Source of the DNA: JBEKTW01 sp049515655
GTDB lineage: Bacteria > Bacteroidota > Ignavibacteria > UBA10030 > SZUA-254
Length of the DNA stretch: 64,000 bases
Direction: 5' to 3'
Assembly (NCBI GenBank): GCA_049515655.1
Contig: JBEKTW010000001.1
Location: forward strand, 248,001-312,000
Part shown: positions 34,229 through 42,917 of the stretch, piece by piece
Layout: each line of letters begins with the position of its first letter
Position numbering within the stretch: the stretch's first letter is position 1
Position numbers and translations under genes: made by a program
The notes under the pieces: model-generated
What the model saw: the letters and a program-made list of their open reading frames with translations, nothing else
Database searches by the model: none
Told to the model about the DNA's origin: nothing

Positions 34229-35280
34229 ACAAAATCACGCTCGGAAAGAGAGTAATAACGCCCGATTCGATGCCTTACGTCATTGCAGAAATTGGCGTGA
34301 ACCACGAGGAATCGATGGCGAAGGCAAAAGAATTGATCGAACAGGCAAAGGAAGGCGGAGCTGATGCCGCCAAGTTTCAGAGCTACAAGGCAGAAACACT
34401 GGCGTCAAAGCACTCCCCGGCATACTGGGATACCACAAAAGAGCCGACCACGAGTCAGTATCAACTTTTCAAGAAGCATGACTCCTTTGGCGCCAGAGAG
34501 TTTGTGGAATTGGCTGGACACTGCAAGAAGGTCGGTATCGATTTTATCTCTACCCCGTTCGATGACGACGCAATAGAGTTTCTCTATCCACTGCTGCCGT
34601 TTTACAAGATTGCTTCTGCTGACATCACGAATTTCCCATTCATTCGGAAGATAGCGAAGAAAGGCAAACCGATCCTTCTGTCAACAGGTTCATCGACCCT
34701 GGGGGAAATCGAGACGGCAGTTCATGAATTACGCTCCCATGGCTGCAAAGAGCTTGCACTTCTCCAGTGCGTTCTCAATTATCCCACTGCCGACGAAAAT
34801 GCCAATCTGCGCATGATCCATGGACTTCATCAGGCTTTTCCCGACCTCATTATTGGCTATTCCGATCATACACTGCCGGATCCGACCATGCTGACACTAA
34901 CCGCGGCGTTCCTGATGGGTGCGGTTATCATCGAAAAACATTTTACCTATGATAAGAGTCTGCCCGGCAATGACCACTACCACGCGATGGATGTGAGGGA
35001 CTTGAAAGTGTTCGTAAAGAACCTCGCGAAGCTTGACCGGCTGAATGGGTCGCTTTCCAAGTATCCTCTTCCTACTGAAATGATCAGCAGGAAAAACGCG
35101 CGCAGGTCCATTGTACTGAAAAAGAACGTTCCCAAAGGGACTATTCTGACTGAGGATATGATTACGTACAAACGACCGGGCATTGGTATTAGCCCTCAGT
35201 TCTGGGATGAAGTCATTGGCATGAGGGTTATCGCGGATCTGAAAGAAGATGACCTCCTCCATTGGCGGGATTTAGAATAG
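34225..35280 (+). CDS. NeuB-family sialic/pseudaminic acid synthase
   Basis: 351 residues from the ATG at 34225, coupled by ATGA overlap to the fusion gene; an ATG at 34210 would add an unneeded leader. It has a TIM-barrel NeuB domain with AEIGVNHE near the start, AAKFQSYKAE, STPFDDDA, KIASADITNFP, LLSTGSST, the GYSDHT loop, VIIEKHFT and PGNDH, all standard for PEP-condensing nonulosonate synthases. A C-terminal SAF/antifreeze-like domain (from about 288) includes ARRSIV, GTILTEDM and KRPGIGI. It condenses PEP with a six-carbon amino sugar. Which nonulosonate (Neu, Leg or Pse type) cannot be fixed; the PseG neighbour favours a pseudaminate-like substrate. Confidence 0.88.
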   Translation: MNKITLGKRVITPDSMPYVIAEIGVNHEESMAKAKELIEQAKEGGADAAKFQSYKAETLASKHSPAYWDTTKEPTTSQYQLFKKHDSFGAREFVELAGHCKKVGIDFISTPFDDDAIEFLYPLLPFYKIASADITNFPFIRKIAKKGKPILLSTGSSTLGEIETAVHELRSHGCKELALLQCVLNYPTADENANLRMIHGLHQAFPDLIIGYSDHTLPDPTMLTLTAAFLMGAVIIEKHFTYDKSLPGNDHYHAMDVRDLKVFVKNLAKLDRLNGSLSKYPLPTEMISRKNARRSIVLKKNVPKGTILTEDMITYKRPGIGISPQFWDEVIGMRVIADLKEDDLLHWRDLE

Positions 35281-35351
35281 ACAATCAACCGGTTGGCACT
35301 GAATTTCATGTCATCGAATATCTTAGCGTAGCAGCTATCAATGATAATCAT

Positions 35352-36566
35352 ATGTCAATGAATATCTACAACTCATCGTTTTTAACGGATGATTTTGCGT
35401 TTGTTCTAAGAACAAAAATGCGCTATGGGGTTGGCTCTGCGAATCTATTGTCTCAGTATCTGCGTGAATTGTCCCTTGATAGAGTCGGATTTGTTGTCGA
35501 TGGAAATCTGCTCGACCGAAGCCAGGCAGTACGCAGAGTTGTTGATGAGATAAAAAAGGTTTGCAGGAGTGTCATTGTTGAGGAGTACCGGGAATCATTC
35601 GAGCCCACATACCAGTATCTTGATGTTGTCAAATGCAGATTTAAGAACGGCGATACGCCTTTAATCGACGGCATCGTCGCTATCGGAGGTGGAAGTGTCC
35701 TAGACACCGCAAAAGGAATTGCGATTTTATGCACGAACCACGGCGCAGCACTGGAGTATCGTGGTTTTCCCGAACACCTGAACCAGCCCCTCCCGGTGAT
35801 CGCAATTCCATCCACTGCCGGGACGGGGAGTGAGGTGGTTTATAATGCGTCTTTTATTGATTTGCAGAGCAGAGTGAAGATGGGCATAAATTCGTCGCTT
35901 AATTATCCTGTCTTGGCGATTCTGGACCCGCTCATGGCCTCTGGTGCTCCTGGGCCTGTTGTGGTGTCATCGGGCGTGGATGCATTCGTGCATGCTTTTG
36001 AGAGTTATTTCAGCAAGAAAGAAAACTATTTGAATCGCCTCTTTGCGAGAGAGTCGCTGAGATTATCATATACCACGCTGCCGCTTCTGAAAAAAGATAC
36101 CAACAATCTTGAGTTGTGCGGAAGGATGCAGCTCGCTGCGTATCTAGCCATGATTGCTCTCTCGAACTCATCGAGCGGTCCTGCCGCAAGCCTGTCATAT
36201 CTTCTGGGGACACATTTCAACGTGCCCCATGGTGTTGCAGGCGGGGCATTGATCGCTAAAGTTGCCCGACTCAATCATGAGCTGGGATACTACGGCTATG
36301 CTGAACTGGCTGATGTCTTCGGTGGAGGCGAGTATCAAAATAAGGACACAAAGACGAAAAGCGACAACGTAGTCGTTTGCGTTGAGAGGTTTGTTTCGGA
36401 CCTGGGGATTCCCAGTGACCTGAGCAGTTTTGGGGTAAGGCGAGAACATATTCCACAATTCTTGGAGTTTTGTAGGAATTCATTAAAGTCAGCCCGGGAG
36501 CTTAATCCTGTCGCGCTACCGGATGACGTGATGGGAAAATTCATTGAACGACTCATCACACATTAA
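35352..36566 (+). CDS. Iron-containing alcohol dehydrogenase
   Basis: 404 residues from the ATG at 35352; frame extensions to 35262 lack coding character. Group III alcohol dehydrogenase features: AIGGGSVLDTAKG (NAD loop), AIPSTAGTGSEV, SGVDAFVHAFESY with a metal His, and HFNVPHGVAGG with another. It oxidises a primary or secondary alcohol with NAD(P). It sits 71 bp after the NeuB-family gene and before a DegT transaminase whose sequence resembles KdnA. In Shewanella, KdnB (Fe-ADH) and KdnA (transaminase) convert Kdo to 8-amino-3,8-dideoxy-octulosonate. A KdnB-like role is therefore proposed, not shown. Confidence 0.82.
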   Translation: MSMNIYNSSFLTDDFAFVLRTKMRYGVGSANLLSQYLRELSLDRVGFVVDGNLLDRSQAVRRVVDEIKKVCRSVIVEEYRESFEPTYQYLDVVKCRFKNGDTPLIDGIVAIGGGSVLDTAKGIAILCTNHGAALEYRGFPEHLNQPLPVIAIPSTAGTGSEVVYNASFIDLQSRVKMGINSSLNYPVLAILDPLMASGAPGPVVVSSGVDAFVHAFESYFSKKENYLNRLFARESLRLSYTTLPLLKKDTNNLELCGRMQLAAYLAMIALSNSSSGPAASLSYLLGTHFNVPHGVAGGALIAKVARLNHELGYYGYAELADVFGGGEYQNKDTKTKSDNVVVCVERFVSDLGIPSDLSSFGVRREHIPQFLEFCRNSLKSARELNPVALPDDVMGKFIERLITH

Positions 36567-36731
36567 ACAATGACCGATTGGTTATTAAATGTAACTCATG
36601 CCCTAGAAAGTCATCTGTTGAGGTACTTCCAGAAACTTTACGCTTTCTTCATCGGGCAAGATTTAGGCCGATGATAAGGGTACATTCGGTGCTTTTGAGG
36701 ACAAATCCTCGAACGGGAAATGCTTTTCGTG

Positions 36732-36751
36732 TATAATATATATCAAGAGGA
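36732..36751 (+). promoter_or_regulatory. Candidate -10 and ribosome site before the KdnA-like gene
   Basis: TATAAT at 36732-36737 in the 191-bp spacer, with no convincing -35 at the standard distance, followed by AGAGGA just before the ATG at 36758. A small hairpin, GAGGA-caaa-TCCTC, lies upstream (about 36697-36710). Confidence 0.35.
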
Positions 36752-36757
36752 AATTTT

Positions 36758-37915
36758 ATGCCTGGATTTGAATTAATTGGATCTGAAGAACAGGAAGAGG
36801 TTAATGATCTTTTCAATCGAAGTCGCATCCTATTCCGCCACAGTTTTGACCAGTTGAGAAACGGTGTCTACAAGGTTCGCGACTTTGAGACGGCATTTGC
36901 AAAATACATGGGATGTGAGGATGCATTGGCAGTTACATCCGGGAGTGCCGCGCTGCGCGTCGCTCTGGCTGCTCTTGGAATAGGGCAGGGTGATGAGGTG
37001 ATCACCCAATCATTCACTTTTGTGGCGACTGTCGAGGCAATCATAGAATCAGGCGCTCAGCCGGTGATCACGGAAGTGAACGAGACCCTCAATATGGATT
37101 ACCGGGATTTGCAGAAAAAAATAACGCCGAAGACAAAGGCAATTATTGTCGTACACATGCTCGGCATACCGGCAGACATGGGAAAAATTGTGCCCGTTGC
37201 TCGAATGCATAACTTGCCAATCATCGAGGATTCGGCGTGGGGGTGCGGTGCGAAACTGAACGGACAATACCTCGGCACGATTGGAGATGCGGGTACCTAC
37301 AGTTTTGATTTTGCCAAGACTATGACCACCGGGGAAGGAGGCATGGTTGTTTGCAGGAACAAGGAGGCCCTTATGAAAGCAAAGGCGTATCATGACCACG
37401 GACATGAGAACAACCCGGCTCTCCCGCGCTGGGAGGATTCCCGAAGCGGCAGCGGCTTCAATTACAGGATGACAGAACTTCAGGGAGCCGTGGGTCTGGC
37501 ACAACTCAAGAAACTGGGCACCGTGATAGAAATGCAACGTAAGAACAAGGGTCGCCTTCTTGAAGAGTTAAGAGACTTCAAAAGCATTCAGTTTCGAAAG
37601 CGCCCCAATGCCACTGAGGAAACAGCGGATGCCCTGGTGTTTTTCGTTGATTCGAATGCGACTGCTCGTGCTTGCCGTGAAGCGCTCTTGAAGCAGCGAG
37701 CTGGTACGAAAATTCTTCCCGAGGCAATCACGTGGCATTATGCGGGGACGTGGAACCACATGCCAGCACTGGTGAGCAGATATCCCAACCTTGCGGAGGC
37801 TTTCCCGGAATCCAAGCGGATTCTCGATAAAGCGGTCGCCTTGCCGATCTTTGCTAAGATGGACGATGATTTCCCTCTGAGAGTCCATCGGGCATTGAAA
37901 GAAGTACTGGGGTAA
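36758..37915 (+). CDS. DegT/DnrJ/EryC1/StrS aminotransferase, KdnA-like
   Basis: 385 residues; PLP Lys187 in YSFDFAKTMTTGEGG, the TSGSAALRVAL phosphate loop and EDSAWGCGA (usually EDAAQ). The opening MPGFELIG, the AYHDHGHENNP insertion and the TWNHMP segment match my memory of the KdnA subgroup (8-amino-3,8-dideoxy-octulosonate transaminase) better than of WecE, WbpE or PseC. It would aminate a keto or aldehyde sugar made by the Fe-alcohol dehydrogenase upstream. An SpsF-like cytidylyltransferase follows. Confidence in the fold is high; the KdnA subgroup call needs an alignment. Confidence 0.8.
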   Translation: MPGFELIGSEEQEEVNDLFNRSRILFRHSFDQLRNGVYKVRDFETAFAKYMGCEDALAVTSGSAALRVALAALGIGQGDEVITQSFTFVATVEAIIESGAQPVITEVNETLNMDYRDLQKKITPKTKAIIVVHMLGIPADMGKIVPVARMHNLPIIEDSAWGCGAKLNGQYLGTIGDAGTYSFDFAKTMTTGEGGMVVCRNKEALMKAKAYHDHGHENNPALPRWEDSRSGSGFNYRMTELQGAVGLAQLKKLGTVIEMQRKNKGRLLEELRDFKSIQFRKRPNATEETADALVFFVDSNATARACREALLKQRAGTKILPEAITWHYAGTWNHMPALVSRYPNLAEAFPESKRILDKAVALPIFAKMDDDFPLRVHRALKEVLG

Positions 37916-37987
37916 CGGTCTAATGTTCGAGTTATGAAGTGCGTTACTCATCGTTCAGTGGCAGATCCATTGCAGGACTAAGGAACA

Positions 37988-38725
37988 GTGTCGAAGAAAG
38001 AAAAGATTGTTGGGATAGTTCAGGCACGAATGGGGTCACAACGGTTCCCCGGCAAAATGAAAGCCAACTTGGCAGGGTGCCCCCTGATAGAATGGGTTCT
38101 CCGGAGGTGTTTGGACAGCAAATCTTTAGATGAAGTTGTCCTCGCAGTGCCGTATGGCCCAGAAAATGATTTTCTTCGGAATGAAGCCGGCCGGCTGAAA
38201 GTCACGTGTGTCAGTGGGGAAGAAGACGATGTGCTTGCACGCTTTGCCAGGGCAGCGCGATATTCCAGTGCTGACATAGTGGTCCGTATTTGCGCAGACA
38301 ACCCCTTGATTTGCGCTTCTGAGATCGACAGAGTTGTGGGTCTATTCCTGGAAAGGAGGCCAGACTATGCTTTTAACCATGTGCCCAGGCTTGGAAACAA
38401 CTACGTTGACGGCCTCGGGGCCGAGGTCTTGACATCTGAACTGTTGTTTCGTCTAAGTGAAACGGCGACGGAGAAACGTCAGAGGGAGCACGTAACGAGC
38501 TTCATCTGGGACAACCCTGGGGAGTTCACCATGCTGACTCTTTCGGCTCCTCCGGAATATGCTTTTCCAGAAATAAGGCTTGATGTGGATACAAAGGAAG
38601 ATCTTTCTTTTTTGAATGATGCGATAGTTGCAGCAACGAACTCAACAACCCTGGTTCCGGCTCCAAGCAATTTCGACGTATCGACACTTGTACGCATCTT
38701 GATGCGCGGAAAATCTAGGAGGTGA
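37988..38725 (+). CDS. Cytidylyltransferase, SpsF/KdsB-like
   Basis: 245 residues from a GTG. The nucleotide loop QARMGSQRFPGK (12-23) is intact, with the catalytic Arg and Lys, followed by the PLIEWVLRR helix, RICADNPLI with the metal Asp and RLDVDTKEDL near the end. This is the CTP_transf_3 family (SpsF, NeuA, KdsB). It would make the CMP-sugar from the acid produced by the genes upstream, and could replace the degenerate cytidylyltransferase domain at 32561. A strong AGGAGGTGA overlaps its own stop codon. Confidence 0.82.
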   Translation: MSKKEKIVGIVQARMGSQRFPGKMKANLAGCPLIEWVLRRCLDSKSLDEVVLAVPYGPENDFLRNEAGRLKVTCVSGEEDDVLARFARAARYSSADIVVRICADNPLICASEIDRVVGLFLERRPDYAFNHVPRLGNNYVDGLGAEVLTSELLFRLSETATEKRQREHVTSFIWDNPGEFTMLTLSAPPEYAFPEIRLDVDTKEDLSFLNDAIVAATNSTTLVPAPSNFDVSTLVRILMRGKSRR

Positions 38726-38727
38726 TC

Positions 38728-38799
38728 TTGCGTAAACAGGAGAATGTTTTGACGTGCTGTATGACGATAACGCACAACGACCGAAGCGAGATTTCCTGA
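38728..38799 (+). pseudogene. Short remnant reading frame after a strong ribosome site
   Basis: AGGAGGTGA (38717-38725) precedes a TTG at 38728 by 2 bases and opens a 23-codon frame containing TCCMTITHNDRSEIS before a stop. The MTITHND stretch resembles the N-terminus of a family 2 glycosyltransferase, so this may be the stump of a deleted gene. It could also be a chance frame that couples translation of the polymerase gene 4 bp further on. Confidence 0.3.
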
Positions 38800-38803
38800 A
38801 GAC

Positions 38804-40087
38804 ATGTTGTCTGTCCTATACATAGTAGTCTGTGCACTCACTTTTGGTTTATTCAAGATTCCAGATGCTATTGTAACTGACCTACTCTATCTTGTTTTGT
38901 TAACTTTTACTTTTCCGTCGTACTTGCGTCAACGCAAGAAACTTGCTGCGCAAAAAGGTTTCAAGCTTGTTGAGTTGTCCTGGGTGGTTTTTCTAGCCTA
39001 CTTCGGCCTCCGGTTGATATTCGACCAGACAGAGTCTCATTATGGATCTTTTCTTAATCTCAGGCAGATGCAACCGTACTTGCTTTTTTTCCCGACTGTT
39101 GCGATTTTGGATTCGCCGCGAAGAGTTACATCTATGATCGCTGGGGGACTTTTTCTGGCCGTTGTCGGCTCCGTATTGTCAATTAGCCAGAGCTTATACG
39201 GCACACAGAATCTGTTTGACTCTCCTTGGTACAATATTGGCGCGTGGCCCGGGAACAAAGAGATGATGGGTCCTGTTGCTCGTGTAAATTTGCCGATATC
39301 GAATTGGGTAGCCATTGTTTTTCTCTTGCTTTGCGGCGCTACTCTTGTGCGGAGGACAGTGAGCTACATCCCATTAATGTCTGTATTCCTCGTGACAATT
39401 CTTTTGACGTTTTTCCGGAGCATGTGGCTGAGTATCTTCTTGAGTCTGCTGGTTCAGATCTTGATCTTGAGAAAACATGCAAGCCTTAATATCAGAAGAA
39501 TCGTCAGGATTTCTCTACTTTTTTCCCTGGCTGCATTCGTAGCCTACTGGCTCGTGACTTTCTCCAGTGGAGATAAGGTGTGGGATGAATTGTTGAACCG
39601 AGTAGTTGAGGGGTTGTCTGATATACAGAACCAAACAGGAACTTTTGGCTCAAGGATTCACTCTATGTTTATTGTTCTTGCATTGTGGCTTATAAAGCCG
39701 TGGTTCGGACATGGACTCTCGCTTTATTCGGAGGGGACAATGCATTATGTGGTTGATGTGGGTTTCAGTTATGTTCTGGCCATCCTGGGAGTAGTAGGAT
39801 TAGTTCTGATACTTTTCTTGTTTACCGTCAATTTCATAGCGGGCGTAACCTGTGCAAGGAAGGGGGCATCTCAACGAAATGCGCGTGCAACGATTGCAGG
39901 TTTGTCATTGGCGTCGACTGCAGTGTACCTATTCATATACCAGCAATGGCTTATTCCATTCTCGACTTCCATCATGGCCGTAACTGCCGGCTGGGCAATG
40001 AGCTCGCTAGCGACTCTGAACATGGACGATCAGGAACCTTCGAGTAATGCAATTCCTGCTTCCACACCGCTTCAAGGCCACATTTGA
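38804..40087 (+). CDS. O-antigen ligase/polymerase family membrane protein (Wzy/WaaL-like)
   Basis: 427 residues with about ten hydrophobic membrane segments and the Wzy_C core: FFRSMWLSIFLSLLVQ, a periplasmic loop before GSRIHSMFIVLALWLIKPWFGHGLSLY, the GxGxxxxY-like motif. Members either polymerise repeat units (Wzy) or ligate glycan to lipid A (WaaL); sequence alone does not separate them. In this locus, with Wzz, flippase and initiating transferase present, Wzy is the more natural choice. Strong hydrophobicity and lower G+C than the core genes are evident. Confidence 0.75.
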   Translation: MLSVLYIVVCALTFGLFKIPDAIVTDLLYLVLLTFTFPSYLRQRKKLAAQKGFKLVELSWVVFLAYFGLRLIFDQTESHYGSFLNLRQMQPYLLFFPTVAILDSPRRVTSMIAGGLFLAVVGSVLSISQSLYGTQNLFDSPWYNIGAWPGNKEMMGPVARVNLPISNWVAIVFLLLCGATLVRRTVSYIPLMSVFLVTILLTFFRSMWLSIFLSLLVQILILRKHASLNIRRIVRISLLFSLAAFVAYWLVTFSSGDKVWDELLNRVVEGLSDIQNQTGTFGSRIHSMFIVLALWLIKPWFGHGLSLYSEGTMHYVVDVGFSYVLAILGVVGLVLILFLFTVNFIAGVTCARKGASQRNARATIAGLSLASTAVYLFIYQQWLIPFSTSIMAVTAGWAMSSLATLNMDDQEPSSNAIPASTPLQGHI

Positions 40088-40179
40088 TGAGTACGATTGC
40101 CGTTACCTGCCGAAGCCACCAGTTCCCTCAGGCGACATGCCTCACTCCGATATAGTCAATCCGTCAGGTACCTGACTTT

Positions 40180-41631
40180 ATGGTAATGGCACTTCGAGAA
40201 ATCAGAACGGTCGTAGCCAGGTTGAAGAGCAATGTGTTTCTGCGCAACTGGGCAGCTCTAACGAGCTCCAATTTTGCCGTTCAAGCCCTGACAGTCCTTT
40301 CGAGTATCCGCATTACACGAGCTTTGAGCCCCGCAGGGTATGGCGAGTATAATATCATTTTTGTTCATGTAGGATTTCTGGTAATTATCGCCGCGTTTGG
40401 GATGAGGCAGGTAGTGGTTCGATTTGTTTCGAGAACGCCTCTTTCGTCCAGGAATGTGCTCAGGAATGTTTTGGTGCTGAGGATAGCGACGACAGCGGTT
40501 TCAATAGCAGGGTTGTTGTGCTATTATCAATTCTTTGAGCCATCGCAGAAGAATTACTTTTTCCTTGCTTTTGTCCTCATAGTTTCAAATATCGTGTTCG
40601 ATTCGATTGAGATCGTCGTGACCGGCTTGGAACACATGACGATTCCTGCTAAGCTGAACTTTTACTACACCCTGTTCTGGGTCATCATCGTGTACGTCCT
40701 GCCGACGAATTTCATCACTGTTTTCAACCTTGTATTCATTAGTGTCGCTCTCCAGGTAATCAAGACGGCGGTTTTTTACTACATGGTACTGAATGCCCGT
40801 ATTCTCAAGTACAACGACGATTTCGATAACGACCGGAAATTCAAGAAACGGATGATTGGAGAAAGCATTCCCTATTTTTGGATCGCTTTGCTGACAGCCA
40901 GCACGAATCAGCTTCCGATGTTGTTCCTGTTCAAGCAGAGCGGAGCGTCGGAAGTAGGCTATTACAATCTGGCCTTTAAGATTCTTAATCCCCTTCAGCT
41001 TGTGTTGGCAAATGCCTTTACTGCACTGTTCCCGCGCGTTTCGGCGTTGGCTGTCAGAGATGAGGAACGTTTCTATCAAATCATGAAACTCTCCTACATT
41101 TTTCTCCTTGTCCTGGGAATATCCTCAGCCTTCGTGGTGACCTTGTTCAGACAGGAGGCGATACTGATACTCTACGGGAAGGCGTTTTTGGAATCGGCCA
41201 ACGTCATTGCGATTCAAACATGGTTTTTTGTTTTGTTTAGTTTTGTGTGGTTGACCGGGGTCTTCTTTGGGGCTCTTGATAGGCAGAACTTGTTGTCCGT
41301 GATAACGACCATCAGGACAGTGGTTCAATTGCCCATTCTTTGGTACGCTGCCAGGTTTGGGGCATCAACATTTTCTTTGGCGTACGTTGTGTGCGCGGCG
41401 TTCGATGTTTTCCTGCACTGGTTCACATTCCAGAGAATTCTGAAGAAGCCGCTGCCTGTCAAGCTTCTTCTGGCGATCATTGGATCCCTTGCTGCCGGTA
41501 TGTTCCTGACAATGACGATTCCTCCTTCGCTGAACCTGTTGATCAGGATCGCCATCCTGCTCGTCATTATGGCCGGGACGTACCTGATTTACAAGTACTA
41601 TCTATCTGCACGTCTGATTAATCAAAGATAA
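40180..41631 (+). CDS. Polysaccharide flippase, Wzx-like (MOP/PST superfamily)
   Basis: 483 residues, with about 12-14 predicted membrane helices over the whole length. The opening NFAVQALTVLSSIRITRALSP-AGYGEYNIIF is typical of Polysacc_synt flippases, and the loop with FKKRMIGESIPYFWIALL corresponds to the mid-protein family segment. It flips undecaprenyl-PP-linked repeat units across the inner membrane. It is positioned between the polymerase gene and the first glycosyltransferases. The start at 40180 (ATG) has a second ATG two codons later; either is possible. No upstream ribosome site is strong. Confidence 0.85.
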   Translation: MVMALREIRTVVARLKSNVFLRNWAALTSSNFAVQALTVLSSIRITRALSPAGYGEYNIIFVHVGFLVIIAAFGMRQVVVRFVSRTPLSSRNVLRNVLVLRIATTAVSIAGLLCYYQFFEPSQKNYFFLAFVLIVSNIVFDSIEIVVTGLEHMTIPAKLNFYYTLFWVIIVYVLPTNFITVFNLVFISVALQVIKTAVFYYMVLNARILKYNDDFDNDRKFKKRMIGESIPYFWIALLTASTNQLPMLFLFKQSGASEVGYYNLAFKILNPLQLVLANAFTALFPRVSALAVRDEERFYQIMKLSYIFLLVLGISSAFVVTLFRQEAILILYGKAFLESANVIAIQTWFFVLFSFVWLTGVFFGALDRQNLLSVITTIRTVVQLPILWYAARFGASTFSLAYVVCAAFDVFLHWFTFQRILKKPLPVKLLLAIIGSLAAGMFLTMTIPPSLNLLIRIAILLVIMAGTYLIYKYYLSARLINQR

Positions 41632-41694
41632 TGCATTGCGTCGGAAGACGGGATTTTCGTGCGGTGACAAAAATCGAAATTGAGGAACTCCTGA

Positions 41695-42915
41695 ATGAGC
41701 GGTAAAAAGAAACTGCTTCTTGTTTCTGAGATCTTTCGGGCTGAGGTGCGGTGTGGTGCCGATAGGAGATTCTATAACTTACTTCGATCGGTCCTCGAAC
41801 AATTTGAAGTGACGTGGCTGGGAGTCGTACCCGCGGATATCGGCAGCAACGTGGAATATTTCTTTAGACACGACAAAAGGTTAAGAATTATTGCTGCAAG
41901 TCTTCCGCGGCGGACTTACCTCCAACGACTGAAAAACAGGCTTGGAAATTACTACTTCAAATTTTTTGGCAAGTACTCATATGACGAGCATAGAGCTATC
42001 CGGCTTTTGACGCAAAGGATAGAAGATGGTATCGATTTGAATGATTTTGACGTTGTGCTTCTGTTTTATTTGGCCCACGACACGTTTATCAGCTACCTGA
42101 ACAGGAAGAAGGGTAAATCGAAGATTGTCATCGATACCGTTGATGTTCAGTCTGACAGGATGGGCAAACTGTTGGCATTAAGATCAAAAGCTGCCGTCTT
42201 TCGTCGTGCCGTCTACCTGAAGAGAATGGAGGAGAGCGAGAAAAAAGCGCTGAAGTGGGCTGATGGCTTGGTAGCCCTGTCGAGAGAAGATCAGCGCTAC
42301 TTTGAGGAAGATCTTCATTGCAAGTCTGTTTTTTATTGCCCTACGGGAATCGAAATGCCCAAGCTACAAAACGATCAAACGATTGTCGGCAACAACGTTC
42401 TTTTCTACGGTGCGATGAACTCTATCGCGAATGCCCGAGCGGCATCATATTTCAAACATGAGGTGTTTCCAAAAGTTCGACGACGCTTCCCTGATGCGAA
42501 GTTTCTCATCGTTGGGAGCAACCCTCTCCCTGAGGTGATTGCATTGCAAGACAGCAATACAATCGTCACCGGCTATGTGGAAAATGTAGCCGAGTATTTT
42601 CAGAATACAAAATGCTTTGTATGCCCCTTCCAAGTCTCGTATGGGGAAAGGACAAGAATCTATGAGGTAATGGGATTTGGCATTCCTTGCGTTGTGACAA
42701 CGTCTGCGGTCAAGGGGATGGGATTGGAGCACGTCGGAGGAATCATTACTGAAGATGACCCTGTTCGTTTTGGCGAACAGGTTGTGCGTATAATGGAAAG
42801 CGAGGTATTGCGAAGGAGATTAGGAACTTCTGTGCGTAAGTGGGCTGAGGACCATGTCTCCATTGAACAGACATACGGCAAGCTGGTTTCGTATTTGGAA
42901 AGTATTAGTTCTTAA
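41695..42915 (+). CDS. Glycosyltransferase, GT4-like
   Basis: 406 residues with a GT-B fold. An N-terminal acceptor domain (RCGADRRFYNLL) is followed by a C-terminal donor domain with VLFYGAMNSIANARA, FPDAKFLIVGSNP, the strand/turn VTGYVENVAEYF and the EX7E-like YGERTRIYEVMGFGIPCVV. These fit the Glyco_trans_1_4 pattern of sugar transferases that scan an N-terminal prefix. It is preceded by GAGGAA. It ends 2 bp before the next glycosyltransferase, which suggests one transcription unit. Donor sugar unknown. Confidence 0.8.
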   Translation: MSGKKKLLLVSEIFRAEVRCGADRRFYNLLRSVLEQFEVTWLGVVPADIGSNVEYFFRHDKRLRIIAASLPRRTYLQRLKNRLGNYYFKFFGKYSYDEHRAIRLLTQRIEDGIDLNDFDVVLLFYLAHDTFISYLNRKKGKSKIVIDTVDVQSDRMGKLLALRSKAAVFRRAVYLKRMEESEKKALKWADGLVALSREDQRYFEEDLHCKSVFYCPTGIEMPKLQNDQTIVGNNVLFYGAMNSIANARAASYFKHEVFPKVRRRFPDAKFLIVGSNPLPEVIALQDSNTIVTGYVENVAEYFQNTKCFVCPFQVSYGERTRIYEVMGFGIPCVVTTSAVKGMGLEHVGGIITEDDPVRFGEQVVRIMESEVLRRRLGTSVRKWAEDHVSIEQTYGKLVSYLESISS

Positions 42916-42917
42916 CG

